DNA from: Runella defluvii
Lineage (GTDB): Bacteria > Bacteroidota > Bacteroidia > Cytophagales > Spirosomataceae
Length of the DNA: 64,000 nt
Assembly: GCF_014195535.1 (NCBI RefSeq)
Contig: NZ_JACIBY010000015.1
Location: forward strand, 62,001 to 126,000
Direction: 5' to 3'
The notes beneath the pieces are model-generated. The model ran no database searches. It saw nothing but the letters and a program-made list of their open reading frames with translations, and had not been told where the DNA came from. The stretch's first letter is position 1, and each line of letters starts with the position of its first letter. This document shows positions 19,161 to 29,474 of this stretch, in pieces. Position numbers and translations under genes: made by a program.

Positions 19161-22100
19161 ATGTCATTCAAGAAAAACAAGAAAATCAATAGTGACTTTT
19201 CGCGGATTACCATCAGTTTGGCTTCGCCAGAGTCTATTCTGGAAAGCTCATACGGTGAAGTAACGCAACCCGAAACCATCAACTATCGGACCTATAAGCC
19301 TGAGATGGGTGGACTTTTCTGCGAGCGTATCTTCGGACCCGTAAAAGACTGGGAATGCCACTGTGGTAAATATAAGCGTATTCGTTATAAGGGCATTATC
19401 TGTGACCGTTGTGGGGTGGAAGTAACGGAGAAAAAAGTACGTCGTGAACGTATGGGACACATCGAATTGGTGGTGCCTGTTGCTCACATTTGGTACTTCC
19501 GTAGCTTACCTAACAAAATTGGTTATTTGTTAGGCTTGTCAACCAAGAAATTGGACCAAATCATCTACTACGAACGTTACGTAGTAGTTCAACCAGGTGT
19601 GAAAGCAGAAGATGGAGTCAATAAAATGGACTTCTTGACTGAAGATGAATACTTGGATATTATGGATCGTCTTCCACGTGAGAATCAACTTCTTCCAGAT
19701 ACAGACCCGAACAAATTCATCGCTAAGATGGGGGCTGAAGGGCTAGAGTTGTTGTTGTCACGTACGCAATTAGACGAACTTTCGTACGAATTGCGCCACA
19801 ATGCCGCAAACGATACTTCGCAACAGCGTAAAGCAGAAGCGTTGAAGCGTTTGAAAGTCGTGGAAGCACTTCGTGACGCAAACACCCGCATCGAAAACCG
19901 TCCCGAATGGATGGTGATTCGGATGGTGCCAGTGATTCCACCAGAACTTCGTCCGCTTGTACCTTTGGATGGTGGACGTTTTGCTACGTCTGACCTTAAC
20001 GACCTCTACCGTCGTGTAATCATTCGTAACAACCGTTTGAAGCGTCTGATTGAAATCAAAGCGCCAGAAGTAATCTTGCGTAACGAAAAACGGATGTTGC
20101 AAGAAGCGGTTGACTCGCTATTCGACAACAGCCGTAAAGTAAACGCGGTACGTTCGGAAGGTAACCGTGCCTTGAAATCACTTTCAGATATGTTGAAAGG
20201 AAAGCAAGGTCGTTTCCGTCAGAACTTGCTTGGTAAGCGGGTTGACTACTCAGGTCGTTCGGTAATTGTGGTAGGTCCAGAGCTCAAACTTCACGAGTGT
20301 GGTCTTCCCAAAGACATGGCGGCAGAGTTGTTTAAGCCGTTTATTATTCGCAAGCTGATTGAGCGTGGTATTGTTAAGACGGTAAAATCGGCAAAGAAAA
20401 TCGTTGACCGCAAAGACCCCGTTGTTTGGGACATCTTGGAAAACGTATTGAAAGGCCACCCTGTATTGCTTAACCGTGCTCCTACCCTTCACCGTTTGGG
20501 TATCCAAGCCTTCCAACCTAAGTTGATTGAAGGAAAAGCGATTCAGTTGCACCCATTGGTATGTACGGCCTTCAACGCCGACTTTGACGGTGACCAGATG
20601 GCGGTACACGTACCACTAGGTCAAGAGGCTATTTTGGAAGCATCGTTGTTGATGTTGTCGTCGCACAACATCTTGAACCCTGCCAACGGAGCGCCAATTA
20701 CCGTACCTTCACAAGACATGGTATTGGGTCTTTATTACGTAACAAAAGGACGTAAATCGACCCCTGAAGTGCCTATCGCTGGAGAAGGAATGACATTCTA
20801 CGGTGCTGAAGAAGTAATCATCGCCCTCAACGAAGGAAAAGTGTCTAAACATGCGCACATCAAGTGCCGTGTGACAGTTCGTAACGAGGATGGTTCGCTT
20901 GAGAAAAAATTGATTGAAACGGTTGCAGGACGTCTATTGTTCAACCAGTGCGTTCCTGAATCCGTAGGATATATCAATGAATTGTTGACGAAAAAGAAAC
21001 TTCAACAAATCATTGGGCACGTCTTCAAGATTGCGGGTAATGCACGTTGTGCGCAATTCTTGGACGACATCAAGCAACTTGGTTTCCAAACAGCCTTCAA
21101 AGGTGGTTTGTCAATCGGTTTGGGAGATATTAAAATCCCAGATGTGAAATGGCAACTCATCGAAGGTGCAAAAGAAGAAGTTCAAGGTGTGATGGACAAC
21201 TTCATGATGGGTCTTATCACCGAAAACGAGCGTTATAACCAAATCATCGACGTTTGGACACGTACCAACACGAAATTGGCCAATACGCTTTTGACCCAAT
21301 TGGAGAACGACCAACAAGGCTTTAACTCCGTTTATATGATGATGCACTCGGGAGCCCGTGGTTCTCGCGAGCAGGTACGTCAGTTGGGAGGTATGCGTGG
21401 TTTGATGGCGAAACCTCAGAAAAACCTTGCTGGGGGCGTTGGAGAAATCATCGAAAACCCAATCCTTTCAAACTTTAAGGAAGGTCTCGACGTACTTGAG
21501 TACTTTATCTCTACCCACGGTGCGCGTAAAGGTTTGGCCGATACGGCCTTGAAAACAGCCGATGCGGGTTACTTGACACGTCGTTTGCACGATGTAGCTC
21601 AGGACGTGGTTGTGAACGAGGTTGACTGTGGTACATTGCGCGGTATCGAGATTTCGGCATTGAAAGACAACGAGGACATCGTTGAGCCATTGTCTGAACG
21701 TATCTTGGGACGGGTTTCTGTACACGATGTACTTGACCCACTTTCGGGTGAGTTAATTTTGTCATCAGGCCAAGAAATCACCGAAGAAATCGCGGCTCGT
21801 ATCGACGAAACGAGCATCGAAACCGTAGAAATCCGCTCAGTATTGACTTGCGAAACCCGCAGTGGGGTTTGTTCAAAATGCTACGGACGTAACTTGGCGT
21901 CGGGGCGCATGGCCGAAATCGGTGAGTCGGTGGGGGTTATTGCCTCACAGTCAATCGGTGAGCCAGGTACGCAGCTGACACTTCGTACGTTCCACGTTGG
22001 GGGTACTGCGCAAAACATCGCCGTAGAAGCCAACATCAGAGCGAAATTTGAAGGTAAGATTGAGTTTGAAGATATGCGTACCGTAGAGTCAACGGATGCG

Positions 22101-23492
22101 GAAGGAAATCCAGTAACGATTGTAATGGGTCGTTCGGGTGAAATTCGCATCGTCAGCGAGTCAAACGGACAGGTATTGATTGGTAATAACGTTCCTTACG
22201 GAGCGACATTGCTTGTGAAAGAAGGTGAGCGCGTTACCAAAGGCCACGAACTTTGTAACTGGGATCCTTACAACGCCGTAATCTTGTCAGAATTTAACGG
22301 TTCTGCTCAATACGAATCAATCGAAGAAGGTATCACTTTCCGCGAAGAAATCGACGAACAATCGGGCTTCCAAGAAATGGTAATCATCGAAACACGTGAC
22401 CGTACCAAAAACCCAGGTATCTTGGTAAAAGGTAAGAGCCCACTCTTGACCGACGCCGATGAGAAGATTTACAACTTGCCTGTAGGTGCGCGTTTGGTAA
22501 TCAAAGATGGTTCAAATGTAAAAGCAGGTCAGCCTTTGGCGAAATTGCCACGTACACTCGGTAAAACGCGTGACATTACGGGTGGTTTGCCACGGGTAAC
22601 GGAATTGTTTGAAGCACGTAACCCATCAAACCCAGCGGTAGTTTCTGAAATCGACGGGGTGGTTATCTACGGAATTGTAAAACGTGGTAACCGCGAAATC
22701 AATATCGAGTCGAAAGACGGTACACGTAAGAAATACCTTGTGCCTTTGTCGAAACACATCTTGGTGCAAGATGGTGACTACGTGAAAGCGGGTGAACCAC
22801 TTTCTGATGGTGCCATTACGCCAAGCGACATCTTGTCGATCAAAGGCCCAACGGCGGTACAAGAATACTTGGTAAACGAAATTCAGGAAGTTTACCGTCT
22901 CCAAGGGGTGAAAATCAACGATAAGCACATTGAGTGTATTGTACGCCAAATGATGCAGAAAGTTGAAATCATGGAAGCTGGAGATACCAACTTCTTGGAA
23001 ATGCAACCCGTAGATAAGTGGACGTTCCGCGAAGAAAACGACCGTGTACTTGACATGAAAGTGGTAGAGGATTCGGGTGATTCTGAAAACGTGAAGCCAG
23101 GGATGTTGATTTCGGCGCGCCGTTTGCGTGACGAAAACTCTACCCTCAAGCGTCGGGATCAGCGTTTGGTAGTGGCACGCGATGCCAAAGCAGCCGTTGC
23201 ACAACCAACCTTGATGGGTATTACGCAGGCGTCGTTGGGTACCGAAAGCTTTATCTCAGCCGCGTCTTTCCAAGAGACGACCAAAGTGTTGAGCGAAGCG
23301 GCGGTACGCGGAAAACGCGATACGCTCGATGGCTTGAAAGAAAACGTAATTGTAGGTCACCTTATTCCAGCAGGAACGGGTGTACGTCGCTACCAGAAAA
23401 ACATCATTGGTTCGAAAGAAGAACTCGAAACCGTGACTGAATCACGTGAGCGTAGCAGCTCGCGTCGTAGCAAACGTGAATTAGCAAACTAA
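19161..23492 (+). CDS. rpoC: DNA-directed RNA polymerase subunit beta'
   Basis: 1443 residues. N-terminal zinc site [19 protein letters not shown], the catalytic magnesium motif [12 protein letters not shown], the trigger loop and bridge helix region ([22 protein letters not shown]), and the second zinc site [13 protein letters not shown] are all present. The C-terminus ([19 protein letters not shown]) is short and basic. The 109-bp gap from rpoB contains ATA/TAA-rich sequence and no terminator, so rpoB-rpoC are co-transcribed. A strong terminator closes the operon. Confidence 0.99.
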   Translation: MSFKKNKKINSDFSRITISLASPESILESSYGEVTQPETINYRTYKPEMGGLFCERIFGPVKDWECHCGKYKRIRYKGIICDRCGVEVTEKKVRRERMGHIELVVPVAHIWYFRSLPNKIGYLLGLSTKKLDQIIYYERYVVVQPGVKAEDGVNKMDFLTEDEYLDIMDRLPRENQLLPDTDPNKFIAKMGAEGLELLLSRTQLDELSYELRHNAANDTSQQRKAEALKRLKVVEALRDANTRIENRPEWMVIRMVPVIPPELRPLVPLDGGRFATSDLNDLYRRVIIRNNRLKRLIEIKAPEVILRNEKRMLQEAVDSLFDNSRKVNAVRSEGNRALKSLSDMLKGKQGRFRQNLLGKRVDYSGRSVIVVGPELKLHECGLPKDMAAELFKPFIIRKLIERGIVKTVKSAKKIVDRKDPVVWDILENVLKGHPVLLNRAPTLHRLGIQAFQPKLIEGKAIQLHPLVCTAFNADFDGDQMAVHVPLGQEAILEASLLMLSSHNILNPANGAPITVPSQDMVLGLYYVTKGRKSTPEVPIAGEGMTFYGAEEVIIALNEGKVSKHAHIKCRVTVRNEDGSLEKKLIETVAGRLLFNQCVPESVGYINELLTKKKLQQIIGHVFKIAGNARCAQFLDDIKQLGFQTAFKGGLSIGLGDIKIPDVKWQLIEGAKEEVQGVMDNFMMGLITENERYNQIIDVWTRTNTKLANTLLTQLENDQQGFNSVYMMMHSGARGSREQVRQLGGMRGLMAKPQKNLAGGVGEIIENPILSNFKEGLDVLEYFISTHGARKGLADTALKTADAGYLTRRLHDVAQDVVVNEVDCGTLRGIEISALKDNEDIVEPLSERILGRVSVHDVLDPLSGELILSSGQEITEEIAARIDETSIETVEIRSVLTCETRSGVCSKCYGRNLASGRMAEIGESVGVIASQSIGEPGTQLTLRTFHVGGTAQNIAVEANIRAKFEGKIEFEDMRTVESTDAEGNPVTIVMGRSGEIRIVSESNGQVLIGNNVPYGATLLVKEGERVTKGHELCNWDPYNAVILSEFNGSAQYESIEEGITFREEIDEQSGFQEMVIIETRDRTKNPGILVKGKSPLLTDADEKIYNLPVGARLVIKDGSNVKAGQPLAKLPRTLGKTRDITGGLPRVTELFEARNPSNPAVVSEIDGVVIYGIVKRGNREINIESKDGTRKKYLVPLSKHILVQDGDYVKAGEPLSDGAITPSDILSIKGPTAVQEYLVNEIQEVYRLQGVKINDKHIECIVRQMMQKVEIMEAGDTNFLEMQPVDKWTFREENDRVLDMKVVEDSGDSENVKPGMLISARRLRDENSTLKRRDQRLVVARDAKAAVAQPTLMGITQASLGTESFISAASFQETTKVLSEAAVRGKRDTLDGLKENVIVGHLIPAGTGVRRYQKNIIGSKEELETVTESRERSSSRRSKRELAN

Positions 23493-23520
23493 CAGGTTTC
23501 CCCGTGAGTTTATAGAAGAA

Positions 23521-23555
23521 AACGCCCCGACTTCGGTTGGGGCGTTTTTGTTTTT
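23521..23555 (+). terminator. Terminator of the rpoBC operon
   Basis: AACGCCCC (23521-23528) pairs with GGGGCGTT (23539-23546), 10-nt loop with CTTCGG, followed by TTTGTTTTT. Confidence 0.93.
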
Positions 23556-23630
23556 GGCCGCTTACACACTAATTTTTCGATTGCTGCCGTTTTTTAGTTC
23601 CTTTGTTCCCCAAACGACGATTATTTACGT

Positions 23631-25940
23631 ATGAAGAAATTACTTTTTGTTTTCTCCCTCGCTTTCATTTGTTGTACCTCTCTTTATGCCCAAGACAATA
23701 GCTACAACTTGGTGCCTTTTCCTGCGCAGTTCAACGGCGGCGACGGGCAGTTTGTGGTGAATGGGCAGACCAAAATCATTGTCACTGCCAAAGATGCCTT
23801 ACTGAAACCCATTGCGCAATCGTTGGCCAGTGCGCTTAAAACAGCCTCTAAATTGAATTTGGTGGTTGCGCCCGCCGCTCCCCCGACGGCGACCAACACC
23901 ATTTTTATTCGTCTGAACAAAGCCTTGGGCTTAGGAAACGAAGGGTACAAATTGGTGGTAGGGAAAGAACGCGTGATTCTGGAATCGGCGACGCCACAAG
24001 GGGCTTTTTACGGTTTACAAACTATCCTTCAACTGTTACCCACGGCGGTTTTTAGCCCTATGCCCGTCGAAAATGTCGCGTGGACAATGCCTGTTTGCCA
24101 AATTCAAGACAAACCCCGCTTTGTCCACCGAGGATTGATGCTCGACGTAGCGCGTCATTTTATGCCTGCTTCGTTTGTCAAAAAATACATCGACCTACTA
24201 GCCCTGCACAAAATGAACGTATTGCACTGGCATTTGACCGATGACCAAGGCTGGCGCATTGAGATAAAGAAGTACCCCAAACTCACACAAGTGGGCTCAA
24301 AACGCAAGGAAACGCTTGTGGGGCACTACTCAGAAAATTACCCTCAGAAATACGACGGAAAAGAGTATGGTGGGTTTTATACCCAAGCCGAAATCAAAGA
24401 CATCGTGAAGTACGCTCAGTCGAAATACGTCACGATTATCCCCGAAATCGAACTGCCAGGGCACGCAACGGCGGCGTTGGCGGCTTATCCAGAGTTAGGC
24501 TGTGAGCCTTCAAAAAACTACCAAGTGGGCACCAAATGGGGCGTGATGTACGACGTGTTTTGCCCCACAGAAAAAACCTTTACCTTTTTGCAGGATGTGT
24601 TGACGGAAGTAATGGCGCTTTTCCCCAGTAAATACGTACACATTGGCGGTGACGAATGCCCGAAAGACGCGTGGAAGAAGAGTACGTTTTGCCAAGAATT
24701 GATTAAAAAACAAGGCTTGAAAGACGAACACGAGCTGCAAAGTTACTTCATAAAGCGCATTGAGAAGTTTGTCAACTCCAAAGGGAAAAGCATTATTGGT
24801 TGGGATGAGATTTTGGAAGGTGGCGTTGCTCCCAACGCGACTGTTATGAGCTGGAGAGGTACGTCAGGAGGCATCGAAGCGGCTAAACAGAAGCACAATG
24901 TCATCATGACGCCGACGACCTACTATTACCTCGATTATTACCAAGGTAATCCTGCCAAAGAACCGTTGGCGATTGGTGGGTATTTGCCCATCGAAAAAGT
25001 ATATGGCTACGACCCCGCCGACGGCTTTGACGAGGCGTCTAAAAAATACATTTTGGGCGTACAAGGAAACCTTTGGACAGAATATGTGCCAACACCCGAA
25101 CAAGTAGAATACATGACGTTTCCTCGGGCTACGGCCATTGCGGAATCGGCTTGGATGCCTTCGGGCGTCAAAAACTTTGAGGATTTTGCGATGCGTTTGA
25201 AAGAACATTTAAAACGGTTGGATTACCTCAAAGTCAATTATTCAAAACGTATTTTGGACATTCGGGCGGTGACGCAGTTCAACAACCAAGGGCAGTTGCA
25301 GGTGCGTTTGGATAAATTAGACTCAGATAGTAAAACCTACTACACTACCGACGGCAAGCAGCCTACGACCAGCTCGACGGAATACACCATGCCGATTACG
25401 TTGGACAAAATCACGACCATCAAGGCCATTACGACCGCTGGCGCTACTTTTGAGGAAAAATTCTTCGTGCATCGCGCCAAAGGAAAACCCTACAAATACG
25501 CCAATGCTCCTGACGATTGGGCTGACCCTGATAAAAAGAAATTGACTGACGGGCAAGTAGCTCAAAGCCCTCAAAATAGTGCGGAATGGGTACAGATTTC
25601 GGGCAAAGATTTGGAAATTACGATTGATTTGGGCGAGGTAAAACCCGTGACCAAAGTGTCGGCCAATTTCTTGAAACTGATTTTGTACAATATCTTCCCG
25701 CCAACTTCGGTAGAAATTGGCCTCTCGCGCGACGGCGAAAGTTTCAAAGAAGCCTTGGCGCAACCTGTGACGTACCAACTAGAAGGTGGATGGCAAATTT
25801 TACCCGTTGTGGCCGACTTTAAAACTGCGCGGGCGCGTTACATTCGGGTTCGGGCTAAAAATGCAGGAAATGCCCCCGCAGGTCATCCAGAAGCAGGTCG
25901 TCCGACCACGATTTCAATGGATGAAGTGGTGGTAGATTGA
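23631..25940 (+). CDS. Beta-N-acetylhexosaminidase (GH20)
   Basis: 769 residues. Signal peptide (1-~21, ending LYAQ), GH20b non-catalytic domain (~24-150), GH20 barrel (~155-510) with RGLMLDVARHFMP, HWHLTDDQGWRIEIKKYP and the catalytic pair Asp341-Glu342 in HIGGDECPK; the glutamate is the acid and the aspartate orients the substrate acetamido group, which acts as nucleophile. A C-terminal chitobiase-like strand domain (TTDGKQPTTSSTEYTMPI) and an F5/8 type C-like domain (~650-769) follow. It removes terminal GlcNAc/GalNAc from chitin, peptidoglycan fragments or host glycans, in periplasm or at the surface. It stands alone between two terminators. Confidence 0.96.
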   Translation: MKKLLFVFSLAFICCTSLYAQDNSYNLVPFPAQFNGGDGQFVVNGQTKIIVTAKDALLKPIAQSLASALKTASKLNLVVAPAAPPTATNTIFIRLNKALGLGNEGYKLVVGKERVILESATPQGAFYGLQTILQLLPTAVFSPMPVENVAWTMPVCQIQDKPRFVHRGLMLDVARHFMPASFVKKYIDLLALHKMNVLHWHLTDDQGWRIEIKKYPKLTQVGSKRKETLVGHYSENYPQKYDGKEYGGFYTQAEIKDIVKYAQSKYVTIIPEIELPGHATAALAAYPELGCEPSKNYQVGTKWGVMYDVFCPTEKTFTFLQDVLTEVMALFPSKYVHIGGDECPKDAWKKSTFCQELIKKQGLKDEHELQSYFIKRIEKFVNSKGKSIIGWDEILEGGVAPNATVMSWRGTSGGIEAAKQKHNVIMTPTTYYYLDYYQGNPAKEPLAIGGYLPIEKVYGYDPADGFDEASKKYILGVQGNLWTEYVPTPEQVEYMTFPRATAIAESAWMPSGVKNFEDFAMRLKEHLKRLDYLKVNYSKRILDIRAVTQFNNQGQLQVRLDKLDSDSKTYYTTDGKQPTTSSTEYTMPITLDKITTIKAITTAGATFEEKFFVHRAKGKPYKYANAPDDWADPDKKKLTDGQVAQSPQNSAEWVQISGKDLEITIDLGEVKPVTKVSANFLKLILYNIFPPTSVEIGLSRDGESFKEALAQPVTYQLEGGWQILPVVADFKTARARYIRVRAKNAGNAPAGHPEAGRPTTISMDEVVVD

Positions 25941-25962
25941 TAAAATAAGCTATTAGACATAC

Positions 25963-26004
25963 CCAACAAGAAAGGCGCTGTACCCACAGCGCCTTTCTTG
26001 TTGG
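25963..26004. terminator. Strong symmetrical terminator hairpin
   Basis: An 18-bp perfect stem (25963-25980 with 25987-26004) and 6-nt loop; the stem embeds AAGAAAGGCGC / GCGCCTTTCTT so U-rich sequence is within the arm. It ends the hexosaminidase transcript. Confidence 0.85.
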
Positions 26005-26175
26005 TGGGAGTATTCTTCCCGTTCACGCCACTTTTTTGGCACTTTGTCCCAATTTAGTCTTATTTTTTTAAACAAAAACGTAGGTTTACCTCGTTTTTAT
26101 AACGAAAAAGTACAAATGTAAACTTCTTCTTTTATCCATTAACAAGTAACGGTGGCTTGCCACTTATTGTCAGCT

Positions 26176-28533
26176 ATGAAACATATCTTTAGTATTTTGC
26201 TGTGGCTTGGGATGGCCACGTGGGCGTACAGCCAAGAAAAACGAACGATTAGCGGGTACATCAAAGATGCCTCCAATGGCGAAAGTCTGATTGGGGTATC
26301 GGTGTATGTTCGGGAAATAGGGAACGGAACCGTGACCAACGACTACGGCTATTATGCCTTGAACCTGCCAACGGGTGTCTCTTACACGCTGGTTTTCAAT
26401 TACATTGGCTACGAAAAAGTAGAGAAAAAAGTGACGCTTACTGACGATTTAAAGCTCAGTATCGAACTCAAGGACGAAAGTGTGAAGCTGCAAGAAGTCA
26501 TTGTCAAAACCACGAAAGAAGACGAGAATGTCAAGAACATTGAGATGTCGGTCAACAAGGTGGAAATGAAAACCATTCGCCAAATGCCAGCCTTGCTCGG
26601 GGAAGTGGATTTGGTGCGAAGCATTCAATTGCTCCCTGGAGTGACGAGCGTGGGCGAAGGAGCCAGCGGGTTCAACGTCAGGGGAGGAAATATTGACCAA
26701 AACTTAGTCCTGCTCGACGAAGCACCTGTCTTCAACGCCTCGCACTTGTTTGGGTTTTTCTCGGTTTTTAACCCCGATGCGGTCAAAGACGTAAAACTCG
26801 TTAAAGGTGGGATTCCTGCGCAGTACGGCGGCCGTATTTCGTCGATTTTAGACGTGCGTTTGAAAGAAGGAAATGCCAAAAAACGCGAAATCAACGGCGG
26901 AATTGGGACGATTTTCTCCCGTTTGAGCTACGAACAGCCGTTTGCTAAAAGCAAAGGGTCGTTCATTGTGGCAGGGCGTCGTTCGTACATCGACGTATTG
27001 GCGAAGCCGTTCTTGAACGGAGATTTAAAAAACTCACGTTTTTATTTCTATGACCTTACGGCCAAAGCCAATTACCGCATTGATGACAAAAATACAGTCT
27101 TTGCGTCGGGCTACTTCGGGCGCGACGTTTTTGGGGCGGACTTTGGTTTTGAGTGGGGAAACCAAACGGCAACGGTTCGCTGGAACCACGTTTTTAACAA
27201 CAAATTGTTTATGAATGCCACCGCATTCTACTCAAATTATGACTATGGTTTAGAATCGGATCGTAACAATAAGAACAAAAGCGGGGATAAATTTAAGTGG
27301 AATTCGAGCATTAAGACGTGGAGTATGAAGCCCGATTTTACGTACTATCTTACGCCTAACAACACCGTTACTTTCGGCGGACAGTACATCAATTACAGCA
27401 CCAAACCAGGCACAGCGACGGCGATTTCGAGCGGCGAAGAACGAAACATTAGCTTAGACCCACGTTATGCTGACGAGTCGTCTTTGTACATCGGAAATGA
27501 CCAAAAACTCAACGAATGGCTGTCGTTTCAGTACGGAATTCGGTATTCGTATTTCCGAAATTTAGGCCCAGGGACGGCTTACGAGTTTTTAGAAGTTGTA
27601 AAAGGGGATCGAAAACTCCCCGTTTCGGAGAAAAAATACGAATCGGGCGTGATAAATACGTATGGCAATTGGGAGCCACGTTTTTCGACTAAAATAGAGG
27701 TAAGTCCTTCTACTTCCATCAAGGCAAGCTATAACCGAACAGCTCAGTACTTGCATCTATTGTCAAACACGGCGGCGAGTTCGCCGTTGGATGTGTGGAC
27801 GTTGAGTTCAAAAATTATTAAGCCACAACTAGCCGACCAAGTGGCATTGGGTTGGTTTCAAAACTTTCAAGAAAACATGTACGAGGCTTCGTTGGAGGTG
27901 TATTACAAGAAGCTTCAAAACCAAATTGATTACGTAGCCAACTCCGATTTGTTGCTCAATACGTACCTCGAAGGTGACCTGCTTTTTGGTAACGGTCGGG
28001 CGTACGGAGCCGAGGTGTATGTGAAAAAAAATCGTGGCAAGCTGACGGGCTGGGTGAGTTATACCCTTGCGCGTACGGAACGTAAAATAGAAGGCATTAA
28101 CAATGACAATTGGTTTCCTGCGCGTTTTGACAAAACCCATAACCTTTCGACGGTGGTATTGTATCAACTCAACGACCGTTTGAGCTTCTCGGCCAATTTT
28201 GCTTTCAATACGGGGACTCCTGCGACTTTCCCTACCAACCGCTTTGAATGGGGAGGCTGGACGTTGCCGCAAAATGTGGACAACAGCCGCAACGCTGCCC
28301 GCATCCCCGCTTACCATCGTCTCGATTTAGGTGCGACGCTTAAATCGAAGAAAAAACTCTTTGGCAAAGGCCAAGGCGAGTGGGTACTCAGTGTTTATAA
28401 CGTCTATAATCGTCGTAATCCGTTTTCGATGTATGTGCGTCAAAATGAGGATAATAACCTCAAAACCGAAGCCGTTCGCTACGCGGTGATTGGCTCGGTG
28501 GTTCCTGCCATTACGTACAACTTTAAATTTTAA
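26176..28533 (+). CDS. TonB-dependent receptor with carboxypeptidase-like regulatory domain
   Basis: 785 residues from the ATG at 26176, which starts the signal peptide directly (ending WAYSQ). Domain order: carboxypeptidase-D regulatory-like domain (~22-108, RTISGYIKDASNGESLIGVSVYV), plug (~125-230, with GFNVRGGNIDQNLVLLDEAPVFN and AQYGGRISSILDVRLKEG), then a beta-barrel to the C-terminal VVPAITYNFKF. It imports a large substrate across the outer membrane using TonB-ExbBD. It is followed after 5 bp by a DUF4249 lipoprotein, the common partner of this receptor subclass; there is no SusD, so it is not a classical polysaccharide utilisation pair. Confidence 0.95.
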   Translation: MKHIFSILLWLGMATWAYSQEKRTISGYIKDASNGESLIGVSVYVREIGNGTVTNDYGYYALNLPTGVSYTLVFNYIGYEKVEKKVTLTDDLKLSIELKDESVKLQEVIVKTTKEDENVKNIEMSVNKVEMKTIRQMPALLGEVDLVRSIQLLPGVTSVGEGASGFNVRGGNIDQNLVLLDEAPVFNASHLFGFFSVFNPDAVKDVKLVKGGIPAQYGGRISSILDVRLKEGNAKKREINGGIGTIFSRLSYEQPFAKSKGSFIVAGRRSYIDVLAKPFLNGDLKNSRFYFYDLTAKANYRIDDKNTVFASGYFGRDVFGADFGFEWGNQTATVRWNHVFNNKLFMNATAFYSNYDYGLESDRNNKNKSGDKFKWNSSIKTWSMKPDFTYYLTPNNTVTFGGQYINYSTKPGTATAISSGEERNISLDPRYADESSLYIGNDQKLNEWLSFQYGIRYSYFRNLGPGTAYEFLEVVKGDRKLPVSEKKYESGVINTYGNWEPRFSTKIEVSPSTSIKASYNRTAQYLHLLSNTAASSPLDVWTLSSKIIKPQLADQVALGWFQNFQENMYEASLEVYYKKLQNQIDYVANSDLLLNTYLEGDLLFGNGRAYGAEVYVKKNRGKLTGWVSYTLARTERKIEGINNDNWFPARFDKTHNLSTVVLYQLNDRLSFSANFAFNTGTPATFPTNRFEWGGWTLPQNVDNSRNAARIPAYHRLDLGATLKSKKKLFGKGQGEWVLSVYNVYNRRNPFSMYVRQNEDNNLKTEAVRYAVIGSVVPAITYNFKF

Positions 28534-28538
28534 TCGCT

Positions 28539-29471
28539 ATGAAAAAGAATACGCTTCATACTTTTTTGACCTATACTACCCTCGCATTTTTGACCGTAGC
28601 AACCCTCACGAGCTGCGAAGATGTGGTGGATTTGGACGTAAAATCAGGTGCCCCACAGCTAGTAGTCGATGGTTGGGTAACGAACCAACAAACCAGCCAA
28701 ACCATTCGCCTGACCGAATCGGCGGGGTATTTTGATAACAGCCCCGCAAAACCAGTCCTCAACGCGACCGTGACCGTTACCGACGATAAAGGCGGGGTAT
28801 TTTCTTTTGTTGACCTTAAAAAAGATGGAAACTACGTTTGGAAGCCAGTGGCTGCCAGCGATACCATCGGGCGGGTAGGACGAACTTACACGTTGCGCAT
28901 CAAAATGGGAACCGAAGAATATACCGCCGTGAGCAAGCTCAATCGGGTTCCTAAAATTGACTCAGTGACCTATTTCTTTGACAAATTACCGATTGCTCCC
29001 GCCGATGATGCACCCCAAGAAGGCTATACGGCGGAGTTTTTTGCCCGTGACCCAACTGGGGCGGGAGACTGCTACTGGATAAAGAGCTACAAAAACGGTA
29101 AGTATTTCAACAAAACGACCGAAATCACCATCGCGTACGATGCCGCGTTTAGCCCAGGCGCCAACAGCGATGGTTTGCGCTTTATTTTGCCCATTCGTCG
29201 GGCTATTTCGCCTGAGTTTTACAAAGAAAAAGACACCGTCAAAGTAGAGCTGTACAGCATTCCGTTGGAAGGGTACTATTTCTTAAACCAAGTACGGGCT
29301 GAGTCGAACAACCAAGGACTGTTTGCAACGGCTCCGTCCAATATTTATAGCAATATAAAAAATACCAATCCAACGGGACGCAAAGCGTTGGGCTTCTTTG
29401 GCGCGGCGGCGGTTAGCACGTTTACCGAAGTGATTGATGCCAAAAAAGCAAGACCCAAAGACGGCAATTAG
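28539..29471 (+). CDS. DUF4249 domain lipoprotein
   Basis: 310 residues. Lipoprotein signal with Cys26 (ATLTSC), then EDVVDLDVKSGAPQLVVDGWVTN, the hallmark start of DUF4249. N-terminal part (~35-115) looks like a beta-sandwich (PVLNATVTVTDDKGG); the rest is DUF4249-specific, ending in a loop-rich region with GLFATAPSNIYSNI. It begins 5 bp after the TonB receptor and is presumably its surface-exposed lipoprotein partner, as such pairs recur across Bacteroidota. Substrate unknown. Confidence 0.9.
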   Translation: MKKNTLHTFLTYTTLAFLTVATLTSCEDVVDLDVKSGAPQLVVDGWVTNQQTSQTIRLTESAGYFDNSPAKPVLNATVTVTDDKGGVFSFVDLKKDGNYVWKPVAASDTIGRVGRTYTLRIKMGTEEYTAVSKLNRVPKIDSVTYFFDKLPIAPADDAPQEGYTAEFFARDPTGAGDCYWIKSYKNGKYFNKTTEITIAYDAAFSPGANSDGLRFILPIRRAISPEFYKEKDTVKVELYSIPLEGYYFLNQVRAESNNQGLFATAPSNIYSNIKNTNPTGRKALGFFGAAAVSTFTEVIDAKKARPKDGN

Positions 29472-29474
29472 GCC